From positions 1,674,001 through 1,738,000 of the forward strand of contig OZ260106.1 in the NCBI GenBank assembly GCA_965284645.1: 64,000 nucleotides of DNA. The letters are read 5' to 3'. The notes beneath the pieces were generated by a model. That model had not been told where the DNA came from and ran no database searches. It saw nothing but the letters and a program-made list of their open reading frames with translations. The stretch is from JAIBAJ01 sp965284645. Lineage in GTDB: Bacteria; Bacteroidota; Bacteroidia; JAIBAJ01. A program made the position numbers and the translations under genes. Position 1 is the first letter of the stretch, and each line of letters begins with the position of its first letter. Shown here piece by piece: positions 7,394 to 17,550 of the stretch.

Positions 7394-9097
7394 ATGGAAA
7401 GTTATAAACTCGCCGCTGAACATATTCTCCTAAGTTTCGATAGTTTTCACCGCCTTTTCTTTTTTGAGACAGGATTGGCAGGTGATCGGTTTACTTTTCG
7501 TCGTTGGCAAGAAATAAAAGTAGCCAATAACCGACGACTGGATTTATACAAAGAGCATGTTTCAAGGTGTGTTGAGACGATAAACGATCGTTTTCCCGAC
7601 TACATTTCCTCCAAGGAGTTTTGGGTGGAGGCTAAGAAGGAATTTTCATTTATGATTGGTGAAAGGCATGATGGACCGATTGTAGAGTCGTTTTTTAATT
7701 CGGTGCTCCGCAAGATTTATATAACGGAAGGGATCAATGAAGAAATTGAATTTATTCCGTTTGTGTCGGAAAGCTTGACTAAAGATCCGTTTAATCCCAT
7801 TTTCAGGATTTATTATCCAAAGGGGAAGAACAAGACCGAATTGTTGGGTGAAATTATTACCGACTTTGGTTTTAGGTTTCGCTTTGCGGATTTAGAAAGC
7901 GATATCTGTTATTTGGCCGAAAAGCTTGAAATGGATTTGATGGCTACCTATTCTACTTCCGAGATTACACGGATTGATATAATAAAGCCTCACTTTTATC
8001 GCGGAAAAGGCTTGTATGTGATGGGTAGGTTGTTTCTCGGAACTACTATTGTTCCCTTGTGTTTACCTATTGTTCACCCTGAAGAAGGTGCCATACTCGA
8101 TACCGTAATTACCAACGTGGACGAGGTAAGTATGATATTCAGTTTTACTCGTTCCTACTTTTTTGTAAGGGCAGAAAATCCGTTGGAATGTGTTCATTTT
8201 CTGCACAGCATAATGCCCAACAAGCCTGTAAGCGAGCTGTTTAGTTCGATAGGGTATAACCGCCATGCTAAAACAGTACAGGTAAAAGAATTCCACTATT
8301 ACCTAGAGCATTCGGCTGATAAATTTATGTTTGCCCCTGGCATCAAAGGCATGGTAATGAGTGTGTTTACCTTGCCAGGTTATAATTATGTATTTAAATT
8401 GATTAAGGACAGGTTTGCGCCGCCCAAAAATATTTCACGCGAACATGTTGTTAAACAATACCGCTTGGTGTTTATGCACGACCGCGTAGGACGAATGGCC
8501 GATCCGCAAGAGTTTGAATACATGCATTTTGACCTCGATCGATTTGAGCCCGATTTGCTGGAAGAGCTGCTGACACTTTGTTCTGAAACTTGCTATATTG
8601 AAGGGGATCAGTTGATAATCAAACAATTGTTTACAGAAAGGAAAATTCGTCCACTAAATATGTATGTGGAAGAGAATGATTTTGAAGCATCGGCCAAGGC
8701 CATTGTGGATTATGGAAATGCGGTGAAGGAACTGGCAGCGGCCAACGTTTTTCCTGGAGACCTATTGATGAAGAATTTTGGTGTAACCCGTCATGGAAGA
8801 GTAGTGTTTTACGATTACGACGAGCTTTGTTTGTTGGAGGAGTGTAATTTTCGACCCAAACCTGTTTCAAGGGATGATTACGATGAATTATCGTCGGATG
8901 TATGGTATACAGTAAATGAGAACGATATCTTTCCTGAGGAACTGCGCGCCTTTATGGTACCACAAGGCAAGCTGAAAGATGTGTTTTTGTCCAAGCATGA
9001 AGACTTGTTTTATGTGAAATTTTGGAAGGAAATGCAGCGCAAGAACCAATTGGGAGAGGTGGTTGATTTTTATCCTTACAAGCGGGAGCGTTTTTAG
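7394..9097 (+). CDS. aceK: Isocitrate dehydrogenase kinase/phosphatase
   Basis: A 567-residue protein close in length to Escherichia coli AceK (578). AceK phosphorylates and dephosphorylates isocitrate dehydrogenase, to divide carbon between the TCA cycle and the glyoxylate shunt. The regulatory helical half is followed by the kinase-like half: APGIKGMVM (ATP-binding loop), YVFKLIKDRF with the nucleotide-contacting Lys, and FPGDLLMKNFGV followed by VFYDYDE. No aceA or aceB lies beside it here. The five-base spacing after asnS suggests one operon without a metabolic link. Confidence 0.95.
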   Translation: MESYKLAAEHILLSFDSFHRLFFFETGLAGDRFTFRRWQEIKVANNRRLDLYKEHVSRCVETINDRFPDYISSKEFWVEAKKEFSFMIGERHDGPIVESFFNSVLRKIYITEGINEEIEFIPFVSESLTKDPFNPIFRIYYPKGKNKTELLGEIITDFGFRFRFADLESDICYLAEKLEMDLMATYSTSEITRIDIIKPHFYRGKGLYVMGRLFLGTTIVPLCLPIVHPEEGAILDTVITNVDEVSMIFSFTRSYFFVRAENPLECVHFLHSIMPNKPVSELFSSIGYNRHAKTVQVKEFHYYLEHSADKFMFAPGIKGMVMSVFTLPGYNYVFKLIKDRFAPPKNISREHVVKQYRLVFMHDRVGRMADPQEFEYMHFDLDRFEPDLLEELLTLCSETCYIEGDQLIIKQLFTERKIRPLNMYVEENDFEASAKAIVDYGNAVKELAAANVFPGDLLMKNFGVTRHGRVVFYDYDELCLLEECNFRPKPVSRDDYDELSSDVWYTVNENDIFPEELRAFMVPQGKLKDVFLSKHEDLFYVKFWKEMQRKNQLGEVVDFYPYKRERF

Positions 9098-9124
9098 ATT
9101 CTTTTTTTAGTTAAACCCTTATTT

Positions 9125-11125
9125 ATGGCCAACAGACTTGCTTTAGAGAGTAGTCCTTATTTACTTCAACATGCACAAAACCCGGTGGATTGGTATCCTT
9201 GGGGAGAGGAAGCCTTAAAGAAGGCCGAATTGGAAGATAAACTTATTTTAGTAAGCATCGGGTATTCGGCTTGCCATTGGTGCCATGTGATGGAACATGA
9301 GAGTTTCGAAAACCAAGAAGTAGCTGAAGTGATGAACCGCCATTTTGTATGTATCAAAATAGATCGGGAGGAAAGGCCGGATATTGATGCTGTGTATATG
9401 GAGGCGGTACAATTGATTTCGGGTAGAGGCGGATGGCCGCTCAATTGTTTTACCTTGCCCAATGGGAAACCGATTTATGGAGGGACTTATTTTCCAAAAC
9501 AGAATTGGATAAGTATTTTGCTTCAATTGAACAAGGCTTGGAAAGAAGATCGAAGCCGCACTATGGAATATGCCGAAGAATTAACAAAAGGCGTTGAACA
9601 GAAAGCCATTGTTCCTCCTGCCGGAAGCAGTATTGATTATGGGAAGGTGTTAGATGAAACCTTGGCTACTTGGAGAACCAGGTTTGATGATGTAGAAGGA
9701 GGTCCAAGTAGGGCACCTAAGTTTCCCTTGCCTGGAGATTATGTGTTTTTAATGCGACAGGCTTATGCTAAAGGTGATTCAGGTTTACAATCCCATGTGG
9801 ATTTAACTTTGAAAAAAATGGCTTTTGGTGGCATTTACGATCAGATTGGAGGAGGTTTTGCCCGCTACAGTGTGGATGGTTTATGGAAAGTTCCCCATTT
9901 TGAAAAGATGCTGTATGACAATGGGCAATTGCTAGGATTGTATGCAGAGGCTTATATCCAAACCCGTAATCCTTTGTACAAGCAGGTAATGGATGAAACC
10001 ATTGAATGGGTAAAAAGGGAAATGACACATCCCGAAGGTGGAATCTATTCAGCCTTGGATGCGGATAGTGAAGGTGAGGAAGGGAAATTTTATGTTTGGA
10101 CCGAAATAGAATTGAAGGCAGTGCTTGGGGAAGATTTTCCTTTGTTTCAAGCCTATTTTAATATCAATGAGTTTGGTTATTGGGAACATGACAATTACAT
10201 TCCGTTGCGCAGGATGGAAGATGCCGAAGTGGCTATTGGGTTTGGGATTTCAACCAAGGAACTCAGCCAAAGGATCATCTCGATGAAGGCCAAACTTTTA
10301 GAGGCACGAAATAAACGAGTAAGGCCAGGATTGGATGATAAACTATTGTTATCGTGGAATGCCTTGTGGGTAAAAGGGCTTTGTATGGCTTATAAAGCAA
10401 CTTTGAATACGGAGTATAAAGAATTGGCTACAAAGACCTTGGATTTTTTGTTGTCTAAATTTCTAAGGCCTGATGGAAGTTTGTTTCATACCTATAAAAA
10501 TGGCAAAGCCAGTATCGATGGTTTTTTGGATGATTATGCCTTTTTGATTTCGGCCTTGCTATCGCATTATGCTATTAGTTTTGAGGAAACTAGGGTTGAA
10601 AGGGCAGAACAATTGATGCAGTATGCCTTGCAACATTTTGATAATCAGGGTAGTCCTTTGTTATTTTTTACTTCGGTTAAGGGTGAAGCTTTAATTGTTC
10701 GCCGCACCGAGTATATGGATAATGTGTTGCCTTGCGCCAATTCGGAGATTGCGCTTTGTTTATTTGTTTTTTCTAGGCTAAATGGGCGAATGGAGTGGGA
10801 GGAAAGGGCAATCACGATGCTCAACAGTGTGGTTCCGGCTATAGCCAATTATGGAAGTGCTTTTTCAAATTGGTGTCAGTTGATGCAATGGTTGGCTTAT
10901 GGATACAAGGAAATGGTTATTGCGGGTCCTGATGCAGAAAGGAATTGGAAAAGCATGGTTAAAGCCTATTTGCCTTCTGTTTTGGTAACAGTGGCGGGTT
11001 CCAGTTCTAAATTAGGTTTAATGGAAGGAAGGACGGGATTGGATAAGAACTTGATTTTTGTTTGTGAAAACAGGGCTTGTCAGTTGCCTGTGGAGAGTGT
11101 GGAGGAGGGGTTGAGGATGGTGTAA
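9125..11125 (+). CDS. Thioredoxin-domain protein, SPATA20/YyaL (DUF255) family
   Basis: 666 residues. The N-terminal thioredoxin-like DUF255 domain is unmistakable: NRLALESSPYLLQHAQNPVD, then the CxxC site C50-H-W-C53 and the segment IDREERPDIDAVY. An (alpha/alpha)6-barrel-like C-terminal part follows (GGIYDQIGGGFARYSVDG, PHFEKMLYDNGQL, PGLDDKLLLSWNAL), related to N-acylglucosamine epimerase-like folds. The family is widespread but its biochemical role is poorly known; a redox or sugar-related function is inferred from the folds. The gap to aceK is 27 bases, so it may belong to the same transcript. Confidence 0.9.
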   Translation: MANRLALESSPYLLQHAQNPVDWYPWGEEALKKAELEDKLILVSIGYSACHWCHVMEHESFENQEVAEVMNRHFVCIKIDREERPDIDAVYMEAVQLISGRGGWPLNCFTLPNGKPIYGGTYFPKQNWISILLQLNKAWKEDRSRTMEYAEELTKGVEQKAIVPPAGSSIDYGKVLDETLATWRTRFDDVEGGPSRAPKFPLPGDYVFLMRQAYAKGDSGLQSHVDLTLKKMAFGGIYDQIGGGFARYSVDGLWKVPHFEKMLYDNGQLLGLYAEAYIQTRNPLYKQVMDETIEWVKREMTHPEGGIYSALDADSEGEEGKFYVWTEIELKAVLGEDFPLFQAYFNINEFGYWEHDNYIPLRRMEDAEVAIGFGISTKELSQRIISMKAKLLEARNKRVRPGLDDKLLLSWNALWVKGLCMAYKATLNTEYKELATKTLDFLLSKFLRPDGSLFHTYKNGKASIDGFLDDYAFLISALLSHYAISFEETRVERAEQLMQYALQHFDNQGSPLLFFTSVKGEALIVRRTEYMDNVLPCANSEIALCLFVFSRLNGRMEWEERAITMLNSVVPAIANYGSAFSNWCQLMQWLAYGYKEMVIAGPDAERNWKSMVKAYLPSVLVTVAGSSSKLGLMEGRTGLDKNLIFVCENRACQLPVESVEEGLRMV

Positions 11126-11164
11126 AAGTAAGGAGTCCTGTTTTTATTGGAGTTTGGAGTTAGT

Positions 11165-11215
11165 TCAACTAAATGAGGTAGTTCGGGTTTGTAAATGGGC
11201 TTATTTCTTAATTAG
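11165..11215 (+). repeat. Decayed piece of the AT-rich unit
   Basis: CAACTAAAT, GTAGTTCGG, GTAAAT and TTAATTA occur in the same order and spacing as in the right half of the AT-rich repeat at 24764-24934, roughly three quarters identical by eye. No GC-rich arm is present here. The rest of the 11126-11257 gap shows nothing. Confidence 0.5.
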
Positions 11216-11257
11216 GATGAATGGTCGAAATAGCTGTTTTTTGTTTTTTCGTCTTTT

Positions 11258-12652
11258 TTAATTTTTCATTTTCATCACCCTCTCCCTCAGCCAAGTAATA
11301 TCAGCAGTTTGCGGGTTATCCTTTAAAAAGCTTTCCAATTTAATTAGGTCTACATTACTGCCGTCCATCAGCATTCCTAATCGTTTAATTACCGAAAGAA
11401 AGTTGGAATAGAGCTTTTGCTGAGCGGCTGAAATTTGTTTGGTGCGATTTAGGTATTGGCGGAAGGATTGTATGCTGCTGAAGAGACTTTCAATATCTTC
11501 CTGGTCGAAATATATTTTGGTGAGCAGAATTCGGGAGTCGAGGTGATAGTACACATCAGTATATTCAACGGTTGTGAGGGATTTTAATGCTTGTTTTAAA
11601 TTTTGTTCAGCATAAAACAAACGCGCTTGATTGTATTGTACGGCATTGTTTTGGTGCTGAGAGGGAAGCAGAGCTGCGTATTCTTGAATAAAATGATGGG
11701 CCCAGACTAATTCTCCCAAACGGATGGAAACGGTGATTATGTTCTTGAAATCAAATTCACCCAATACTCCATCGTTTAATATTAGTTTGGATTGCAGTAA
11801 GAGTTTGTAATTACTAAAGAGTTCCTGCAGAAATTCAGGTTGTCCTGTATTGATACGACGAATACAATAGTTTTGAAGAAAGGTGAATAGTTCGGTTGAT
11901 TCTTTTGGATCGATTTTATTCAATTGGTCTTGAAGAGTTTTCTTGACCAAAAAGTAGTTCGAAGTTTCGTTTGGCTTGGTCAGTGTAAGATAAATATACC
12001 TATAAAGTCTAGCCAACAATAACTTGGGGTTGTTGTTCAGTGGCAAAAACTGCAATACTTGCTCAATGGACATGTCGGATTGTTTCCCAAGGGTTAAACC
12101 CCGATTCAGCATTTCACAAGAGAATTTGAGTCGATTGGTAATCCAGTTGGCATCCATTTCCTGAATGAGTTTTTCTAATCCTTTTTCAGCCTCCTGTCGC
12201 TGCGATTTTTGTTCCAATCGATAATCCAATTCTGCCATTTTTTGGTCGAAGTCGAGATTTTGTAGGCTCGAAACTTGGTGCCAAGGTTTTTGGAGCTTTT
12301 GGTGAAGGTTTTTTCGGAAAGATTTAAGATCAGAGCGGTCAAGTAATCGTTTACCAAGCAATTGGGATTGTAAGCTAGGGTCAGATTCTAGTTGTTTCCA
12401 GGCGATAAACCTTTCCAACTTGCGGGTTAATAAATTTTGCTTATTCCGCAACAATTGGTCGTGGTATGGTTTTCCTGGATAAAGTTTTTGAAACAATACT
12501 TCGTTGGAAAGATCTTTTCCTTGGGAATAACTATATTGGGCTAAAATCCTCAAATTAGCATCCGTATTGAACCAAGGGGTTGAAAGCCAATCGAAAAAAA
12601 GTTCAAATTCGGTTGTGCTCAATAATTGAAGTAAGGAAAGATGTTTTTTCAA
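11258..12652 (-). CDS. Unrecognised helical protein
   Basis: 464 residues, Leu/Gln/Lys-rich and apparently all alpha-helical, without signal peptide, membrane segment or clear motif. The N-terminus (HLSLLQLLSTTEFELFFDWLSTPWFN) and the LLRNKQNLLTRKLERFIAWKQLE segment suggest a TPR-like or helical-repeat scaffold. No catalytic motif was found. Similar-looking helical proteins exist in Bacteroidota, but no family name can be supported. The gene stands alone, divergent from the T9SS cargo gene at 12815 and convergent with the SPATA20-like gene. Confidence 0.75.
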   Translation of the reverse strand: MKKHLSLLQLLSTTEFELFFDWLSTPWFNTDANLRILAQYSYSQGKDLSNEVLFQKLYPGKPYHDQLLRNKQNLLTRKLERFIAWKQLESDPSLQSQLLGKRLLDRSDLKSFRKNLHQKLQKPWHQVSSLQNLDFDQKMAELDYRLEQKSQRQEAEKGLEKLIQEMDANWITNRLKFSCEMLNRGLTLGKQSDMSIEQVLQFLPLNNNPKLLLARLYRYIYLTLTKPNETSNYFLVKKTLQDQLNKIDPKESTELFTFLQNYCIRRINTGQPEFLQELFSNYKLLLQSKLILNDGVLGEFDFKNIITVSIRLGELVWAHHFIQEYAALLPSQHQNNAVQYNQARLFYAEQNLKQALKSLTTVEYTDVYYHLDSRILLTKIYFDQEDIESLFSSIQSFRQYLNRTKQISAAQQKLYSNFLSVIKRLGMLMDGSNVDLIKLESFLKDNPQTADITWLRERVMKMKN

Positions 12653-12814
12653 GTTATTAAATTAAAAAATATGTATTTGTAATATATTGAAAAATAAATA
12701 ATTAAAGTTTTATTTATGATTTTAAGCCTTTTATTTCAAGTTACAAATATATAAAAATGTATTTTACACCCTAACTCAAACCCTGCACTTTTGTAGCGTC
12801 AAAATTCTACACAC

Positions 12815-15565
12815 ATGAAAAAGTTAATGGTAGCGCTGGGAATGATTTTCTCCCTCTTTAGTTTAAACGTTGCGGCTGTTCCCAATCCGGGTTCATTAAG
12901 CTTCAGTAGTTTGTATTTTAATCCAACGCCTTGTTTGGGTGTTGCAGCCAATATTAATGTTTGGATCAATGGAAATGGTTCCAATTTTCAATACCATTAT
13001 GATTTTGGAGATTTAAATTCACTAACCAATCCAAGCACAGATATATTAGATAGTGCCTTTCACAATTACCAAGCCATTGGAACATACCAAGTTATGATTC
13101 AAGTTACAAACGAACTGAACGATACTTTGGATACCCTCATTTCCATCACCGTTTTACCATCGCCTCAAATTCAGATAGTTTCCCAAACCCAAGATTCGGT
13201 TATTTGCGACGGGGAAGCCATTGTTTTTGAACCAGGTGGCGATCCTGTCCCAAGTTATTATTGGAATTCCCCCTATGCTACTTCCAATACGTATTCTGTT
13301 TATTTTCCTGGAACGTACTACCTTACAGGTGTTGCTTCAAATGGTTGCTCAGGTTCGGATTCTATTGTGGTTACAGCTGGACCAACTCCGGCAGCCTTAA
13401 ATTACCAAACTTTTTACCAGTTTTGTGCGGGTGATCAAATTCAGATTACACCCTCAAGCTTTGATAATACTTTGAGCTATAGTTGGAACCCTTCCTCAGA
13501 TATCTCAGATATAAACGTTTACAATCCAGTTATAACGCCTTCAGGTATCGCGCAAACTTATATTGTTGGAGCCAATAATGGAGGTTGTTCCGTTTATGAC
13601 ACGCTTTATTTTAATTCCACCAATTTTTCCAATATTATTGCCCAAAATTCTCCGGCCTACCTTTGTGGGACGGCTCAGGTTAATTTAAATGCCTCAGTTG
13701 GATTTGTTACTTATTTGTGGAGCACTAGTTCCACCAACCAAAATATTCAAGTTTCTACCCCTGGTGCTTACAGTATAATTGTATCTGATTCCTATGGCTG
13801 TTTAGGCTATGACACGGTTCAAGTACTTACAGGTATTGTTCCTAGCCCTCTTGATTATCCAGATACAATTATCTATTGTCCTTTTAACTCGGTTCAGATA
13901 ATTCCGAATAACCCTAATTTAAGTCTGACCTATGCCTGGAATCCGCCTATAGGATTTGACAACCCTACTGACATTTCTCCAACCTATAATGGAATGGCTA
14001 ATCAGGTTTTTGTTGTGGTAGGTTCGAATGGGGAATGCGCAGTTACTGATTCGGTTTTGATGCTTGGAACAGATTTTTCGGATGCCATTTTCGGTGGATT
14101 TAATGCAAGTTTCTGTTCCGGGACCACCTATCCCATTACCGGCAATCCAGGTTATGCAAGTTATGTTTGGAGTACAAATGAAACAAACATACAAATCATT
14201 ACCTCTGATCCTGGCATCTATTTTTTATATGTCACTGACCAAGCCGGCTGTAGTGGAGTCGATTCGGTTTATTTGACGCAAATGATTTCTCCTCAAATTG
14301 ATACAGTTTTACAAAGCTCAACTTGTCCTAGTTCAACAGCATTGTTATATGCAGGGGTAACTAGTGGAACTGGTCCAATAATTTATAGTTGGAGCAATGG
14401 TTTTTTTATGGATACAATTTCGGTGGTGGTTGAGTCCAATCCGGGTCAATATTCATTGCAAGTGAGCGATGCCAATGGTTGTGTAAGTAATAACTACATT
14501 CATACCATGATAATTGATGCAGCAGCCTGTGATTCTGTTTGGCCTGGCGAAAACAATGACGATTTCATCGTAAATAACATGGATCTTTTCAATATCGGAA
14601 CATTTTATGGTCAAACATTTACAGCCCGTCCTACCCAATCCATAGCCTGGGCTGCGCAATATGCTGGTTTCTCATTTCCTGCAGCAAATTACCCATCTGT
14701 TGACATGAAACATAGTGATTCCAATGGAGATGGTACTATTGACGCACAAGATACCTTGGCCATTATTCAGAATTATGGTTTGGTAGAAGGCAAAACAGAA
14801 TGGGAGAATAACCTAGCCGCCGAATTGTTGATGAGAATTCGTAATCCTTATACCAGTGTTGTTGAAGGTGGACAGGCTTTAAATTTACCGGTAAGCTTAG
14901 GTGATAACCTAGCCTTTGCATCAAACCTGTATTCGGTTGGTTTTACTATAAACTATAATCCTGAACAGATTGTGCCCAATTCCCTTGGCTTCCGTTTTAA
15001 TTCAAGCTATATGGGAACAGATATGGTTGACCAAATTTCAATTCGTAAGGTGGATTACAACAATGGAAGAATTTATGTTGCTGCTACTAGGATTAACCAA
15101 CAACCGGTTTCAACCTATGGAGATATCGGAGAGGTATACTGTATTACCGTTGAAAATTTAAGCGGTAAAACAGAAGAAACCGTTAGTCAGTATGTTCCTT
15201 TCACCTTGTCGGATGTGGTTTTGATGGATAACATTCGTCAACCTATTTCGGTTCAGGTGCAGTCGGATAGTGTTTTAGTAGATTTTCAAACTGGTATTGA
15301 AAGTGCTTTTTTGGGGGAAGTTTCTGTATTTCCAAATCCGTTTAGTAACCAAATTGACGTTCAATTTGGAAAAATGAATGGAAATGTAAAAATTACCCTT
15401 ACTTGTATTGATGGAAAGTTGGTACAGCAAAAGCAATTTGAAAGCGCATCAAAGGAAAGAGTTGTTTCATTTGAAAGGTTAGAAAATTTGGAGGCAGGAT
15501 TGTACTTTCTAACTCTTACCGATGATTCTTTCCGCACAAAAACTTATAAAGTTAGCAAGTATTAA
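12815..15565 (+). CDS. Secreted T9SS cargo protein with PKD and dockerin-like segments
   Basis: 916 residues. It has a signal peptide (first ~21 residues) and a PKD-like domain around residues 50-115 (YHYDFGD ... HNYQAIGTYQVMIQVT). Repeated Ig-like modules follow, with phrases such as SWNPSSDISD and VWSTNETN. A dockerin/EF-like stretch lies near residue 635 (DSNGDGTIDAQDTLAIIQNYG, Asp-rich loop). A cohesin-like beta region comes next. The C-terminal T9SS type A sorting domain starts VSVFPNPFSNQID and ends in KVSKY. It is expected to be exported through the type IX system and attached to or released from the surface. Adhesion or polymer binding is an inference. It ends nine bases from the convergent gene at 15575. 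Confidence 0.88.
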   Translation: MKKLMVALGMIFSLFSLNVAAVPNPGSLSFSSLYFNPTPCLGVAANINVWINGNGSNFQYHYDFGDLNSLTNPSTDILDSAFHNYQAIGTYQVMIQVTNELNDTLDTLISITVLPSPQIQIVSQTQDSVICDGEAIVFEPGGDPVPSYYWNSPYATSNTYSVYFPGTYYLTGVASNGCSGSDSIVVTAGPTPAALNYQTFYQFCAGDQIQITPSSFDNTLSYSWNPSSDISDINVYNPVITPSGIAQTYIVGANNGGCSVYDTLYFNSTNFSNIIAQNSPAYLCGTAQVNLNASVGFVTYLWSTSSTNQNIQVSTPGAYSIIVSDSYGCLGYDTVQVLTGIVPSPLDYPDTIIYCPFNSVQIIPNNPNLSLTYAWNPPIGFDNPTDISPTYNGMANQVFVVVGSNGECAVTDSVLMLGTDFSDAIFGGFNASFCSGTTYPITGNPGYASYVWSTNETNIQIITSDPGIYFLYVTDQAGCSGVDSVYLTQMISPQIDTVLQSSTCPSSTALLYAGVTSGTGPIIYSWSNGFFMDTISVVVESNPGQYSLQVSDANGCVSNNYIHTMIIDAAACDSVWPGENNDDFIVNNMDLFNIGTFYGQTFTARPTQSIAWAAQYAGFSFPAANYPSVDMKHSDSNGDGTIDAQDTLAIIQNYGLVEGKTEWENNLAAELLMRIRNPYTSVVEGGQALNLPVSLGDNLAFASNLYSVGFTINYNPEQIVPNSLGFRFNSSYMGTDMVDQISIRKVDYNNGRIYVAATRINQQPVSTYGDIGEVYCITVENLSGKTEETVSQYVPFTLSDVVLMDNIRQPISVQVQSDSVLVDFQTGIESAFLGEVSVFPNPFSNQIDVQFGKMNGNVKITLTCIDGKLVQQKQFESASKERVVSFERLENLEAGLYFLTLTDDSFRTKTYKVSKY

Positions 15566-15574
15566 TAGTGGTAA

Positions 15575-17545
15575 TTAAAGTTCAAGGCCAATAATTAGGA
15601 TATCGTCGGTTTGTTCTAAATCGCCTTTCCATTCTTGAATATAAGATTCAATAGTCTCCTTTTTGTTTTCTGTTATTTTAATGGATTTTAAAAGTTGTCT
15701 GAATTGTTGGCCTTTTATTTTTTTACCCTTTGGTCCTCCGAATTGACTAGTTATACCATCAGAGAACATATAGAAACAATCGCCAGATATATAATTGGAT
15801 TCAAATTCTTCAAATTCAAATGTTGAATCACTTTGCCCAATTGATCGTTTAGTTCCCGGAATAATCGTTATTTCACCATCTGAATCAAAGTATAAAGGTC
15901 TCTGTGCCCCAGAAAAATATACCCGCTTGTATTTTTCATCGAAGCAACAAAGAGCTATATCCATTCCATCATAAATGACTTGGTCGGAATGTTTGAACAG
16001 GCTGCTAAGTCGTTTATCCAAATAGTTGAGTATGGCCTTTGGGCTTACCAGATTTTGTTTTAAGACAGCTTCGTCTAGTAATAAAATGGAAATAACAGAA
16101 AGTAAAGCACCGGGTACGCCATGTCCAGTGCAATCAACTGCAGCAATAAATTTTAAAGAATTTATTTTTTGGAACCATGCAAAATCTCCCCCAATTAAAT
16201 CCTTAGGGTTGTCAATTATAAATGATCCCGGAAAAATTGTATTAAATTGTTGTAAACTTGGGAGAAGTGCATCATGAATTCTTTTAGAATATATTAAGGA
16301 GTCGTTTATTTCATTGTTTTGGTAGGTTAGTATTCTATTAGCCAATTGAAGTTCAATCGTTCTGTATTCTACCTTCTTTTCAAGATCCTTATTGAGCTGC
16401 TGTATTTCTAATTCCTGTAGTTTTTTGTCGGTAATGTTCCTTATTGAACCATTAATTCGGCATTCAGTTGGTTTGAATACCGCTCTAATGTTAACCCATC
16501 TATTTGGCTCTTTTTGTATTTGAATATCCTTTTCAAAAAAAGCACTTTGCTTGTCTGAACCATCCGCATTATCTATTTTTTCCTTAACCCAAACATAAAA
16601 TTCTGAAGGAATAACTAAGGGCAACTTACGAATGGATAGTTCTGTTTCCTCCAAGTTTAAAATTTGAAAGCAATGATTTGAAAAATAGAAATTTCGGTTT
16701 TTTATGTCCAAATCAAATATCCCGTCAGCAGTGGCTTCAATAGCAAGCGCATATCTTTTCTCGCTTTCGCCTAGGGCCTGTTTCATGTTTTCCTTTTCCG
16801 TAACATCCTCAAGGAAGGCATGTGAGCCAATGATTTTGCCATTTAATTTTCGAGGTACTCCCATCCCTTCCATAAGTCTTAGTTCACCACTTTTACTTAT
16901 CATTTTTAACTTCATTGAGTCAACCTTCTCTCCGCTCATAATCCGCATGAATTTTGCATGGCAACTAATTCTGGATTCTTCTTCAATAAAATCAAAGATG
17001 TTTTTACCCTTTACTTCCTCTAAGGTAAAACCTAGGCTGTTTTTCCAGCTTTCATTAATGAAAACTAAATTCCCTTCAATATCGGCACTATGAATGAGTT
17101 CGGAAGTTGAATGGAGCAGGTCTTTATAGCGTTCCTCACTTAAAATAATCTGCCTAATATTTTCCTCCCTTTCTTCAATTAAATTGTACTTAATTATTAA
17201 ATTTTCGATCGACTTAGGAAGCCTTTCTAAGCGGTCTTTAAGTATATAATCATCTACTCCGCTTTTAAGGGTCTCAACTGCAAACTCTTCAGAAATGGCA
17301 CTGGTAATAATTATAAATGGACATTCGAAGTTTAGTTCTTTAAACTTTTTGAATACTTCAATGGAAGTAAAACCTCTTAAATTATGGTCAGATAAAACTA
17401 CCTCCGGTTTGAAATTACTTATTTCAGTTTCGAAATCTGTTAAAGATTCAACTAGTTTGTAATCTAGGTCAACAAAGTTTAATTTTAGAACGCGCTTTAT
17501 TAAAAATGAATCGTTTTCGTTGTCTTCTATATGTAATACTTTCAT
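15575..17545 (-). CDS. Response regulator with PAS domains and SpoIIE-type phosphatase output
   Basis: 656 residues in the order REC, PAS, PAS, coiled coil, PP2C/SpoIIE. The receiver carries acidic residues (HIEDNEND) and the phospho-acceptor Asp53 (LSDHNLRG). PAS domains lie at about 140-250 and 265-385. A coiled coil follows (LQQLNKDLEKKVEYRTIELQ). The phosphatase has GGDFAWF and AAVDCTGHGVPGALLS metal-binding Asp motifs and a C-terminal DDILIIGLEL. It likely removes phosphate from a Ser/Thr phosphoprotein in response to the upstream kinase. Third gene of an operon, five bases after the single-domain regulator; no partner anti-sigma antagonist is nearby. Confidence 0.9.
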   Translation of the reverse strand: MKVLHIEDNENDSFLIKRVLKLNFVDLDYKLVESLTDFETEISNFKPEVVLSDHNLRGFTSIEVFKKFKELNFECPFIIITSAISEEFAVETLKSGVDDYILKDRLERLPKSIENLIIKYNLIEEREENIRQIILSEERYKDLLHSTSELIHSADIEGNLVFINESWKNSLGFTLEEVKGKNIFDFIEEESRISCHAKFMRIMSGEKVDSMKLKMISKSGELRLMEGMGVPRKLNGKIIGSHAFLEDVTEKENMKQALGESEKRYALAIEATADGIFDLDIKNRNFYFSNHCFQILNLEETELSIRKLPLVIPSEFYVWVKEKIDNADGSDKQSAFFEKDIQIQKEPNRWVNIRAVFKPTECRINGSIRNITDKKLQELEIQQLNKDLEKKVEYRTIELQLANRILTYQNNEINDSLIYSKRIHDALLPSLQQFNTIFPGSFIIDNPKDLIGGDFAWFQKINSLKFIAAVDCTGHGVPGALLSVISILLLDEAVLKQNLVSPKAILNYLDKRLSSLFKHSDQVIYDGMDIALCCFDEKYKRVYFSGAQRPLYFDSDGEITIIPGTKRSIGQSDSTFEFEEFESNYISGDCFYMFSDGITSQFGGPKGKKIKGQQFRQLLKSIKITENKKETIESYIQEWKGDLEQTDDILIIGLEL

Positions 17546-17550
17546 TTTTG

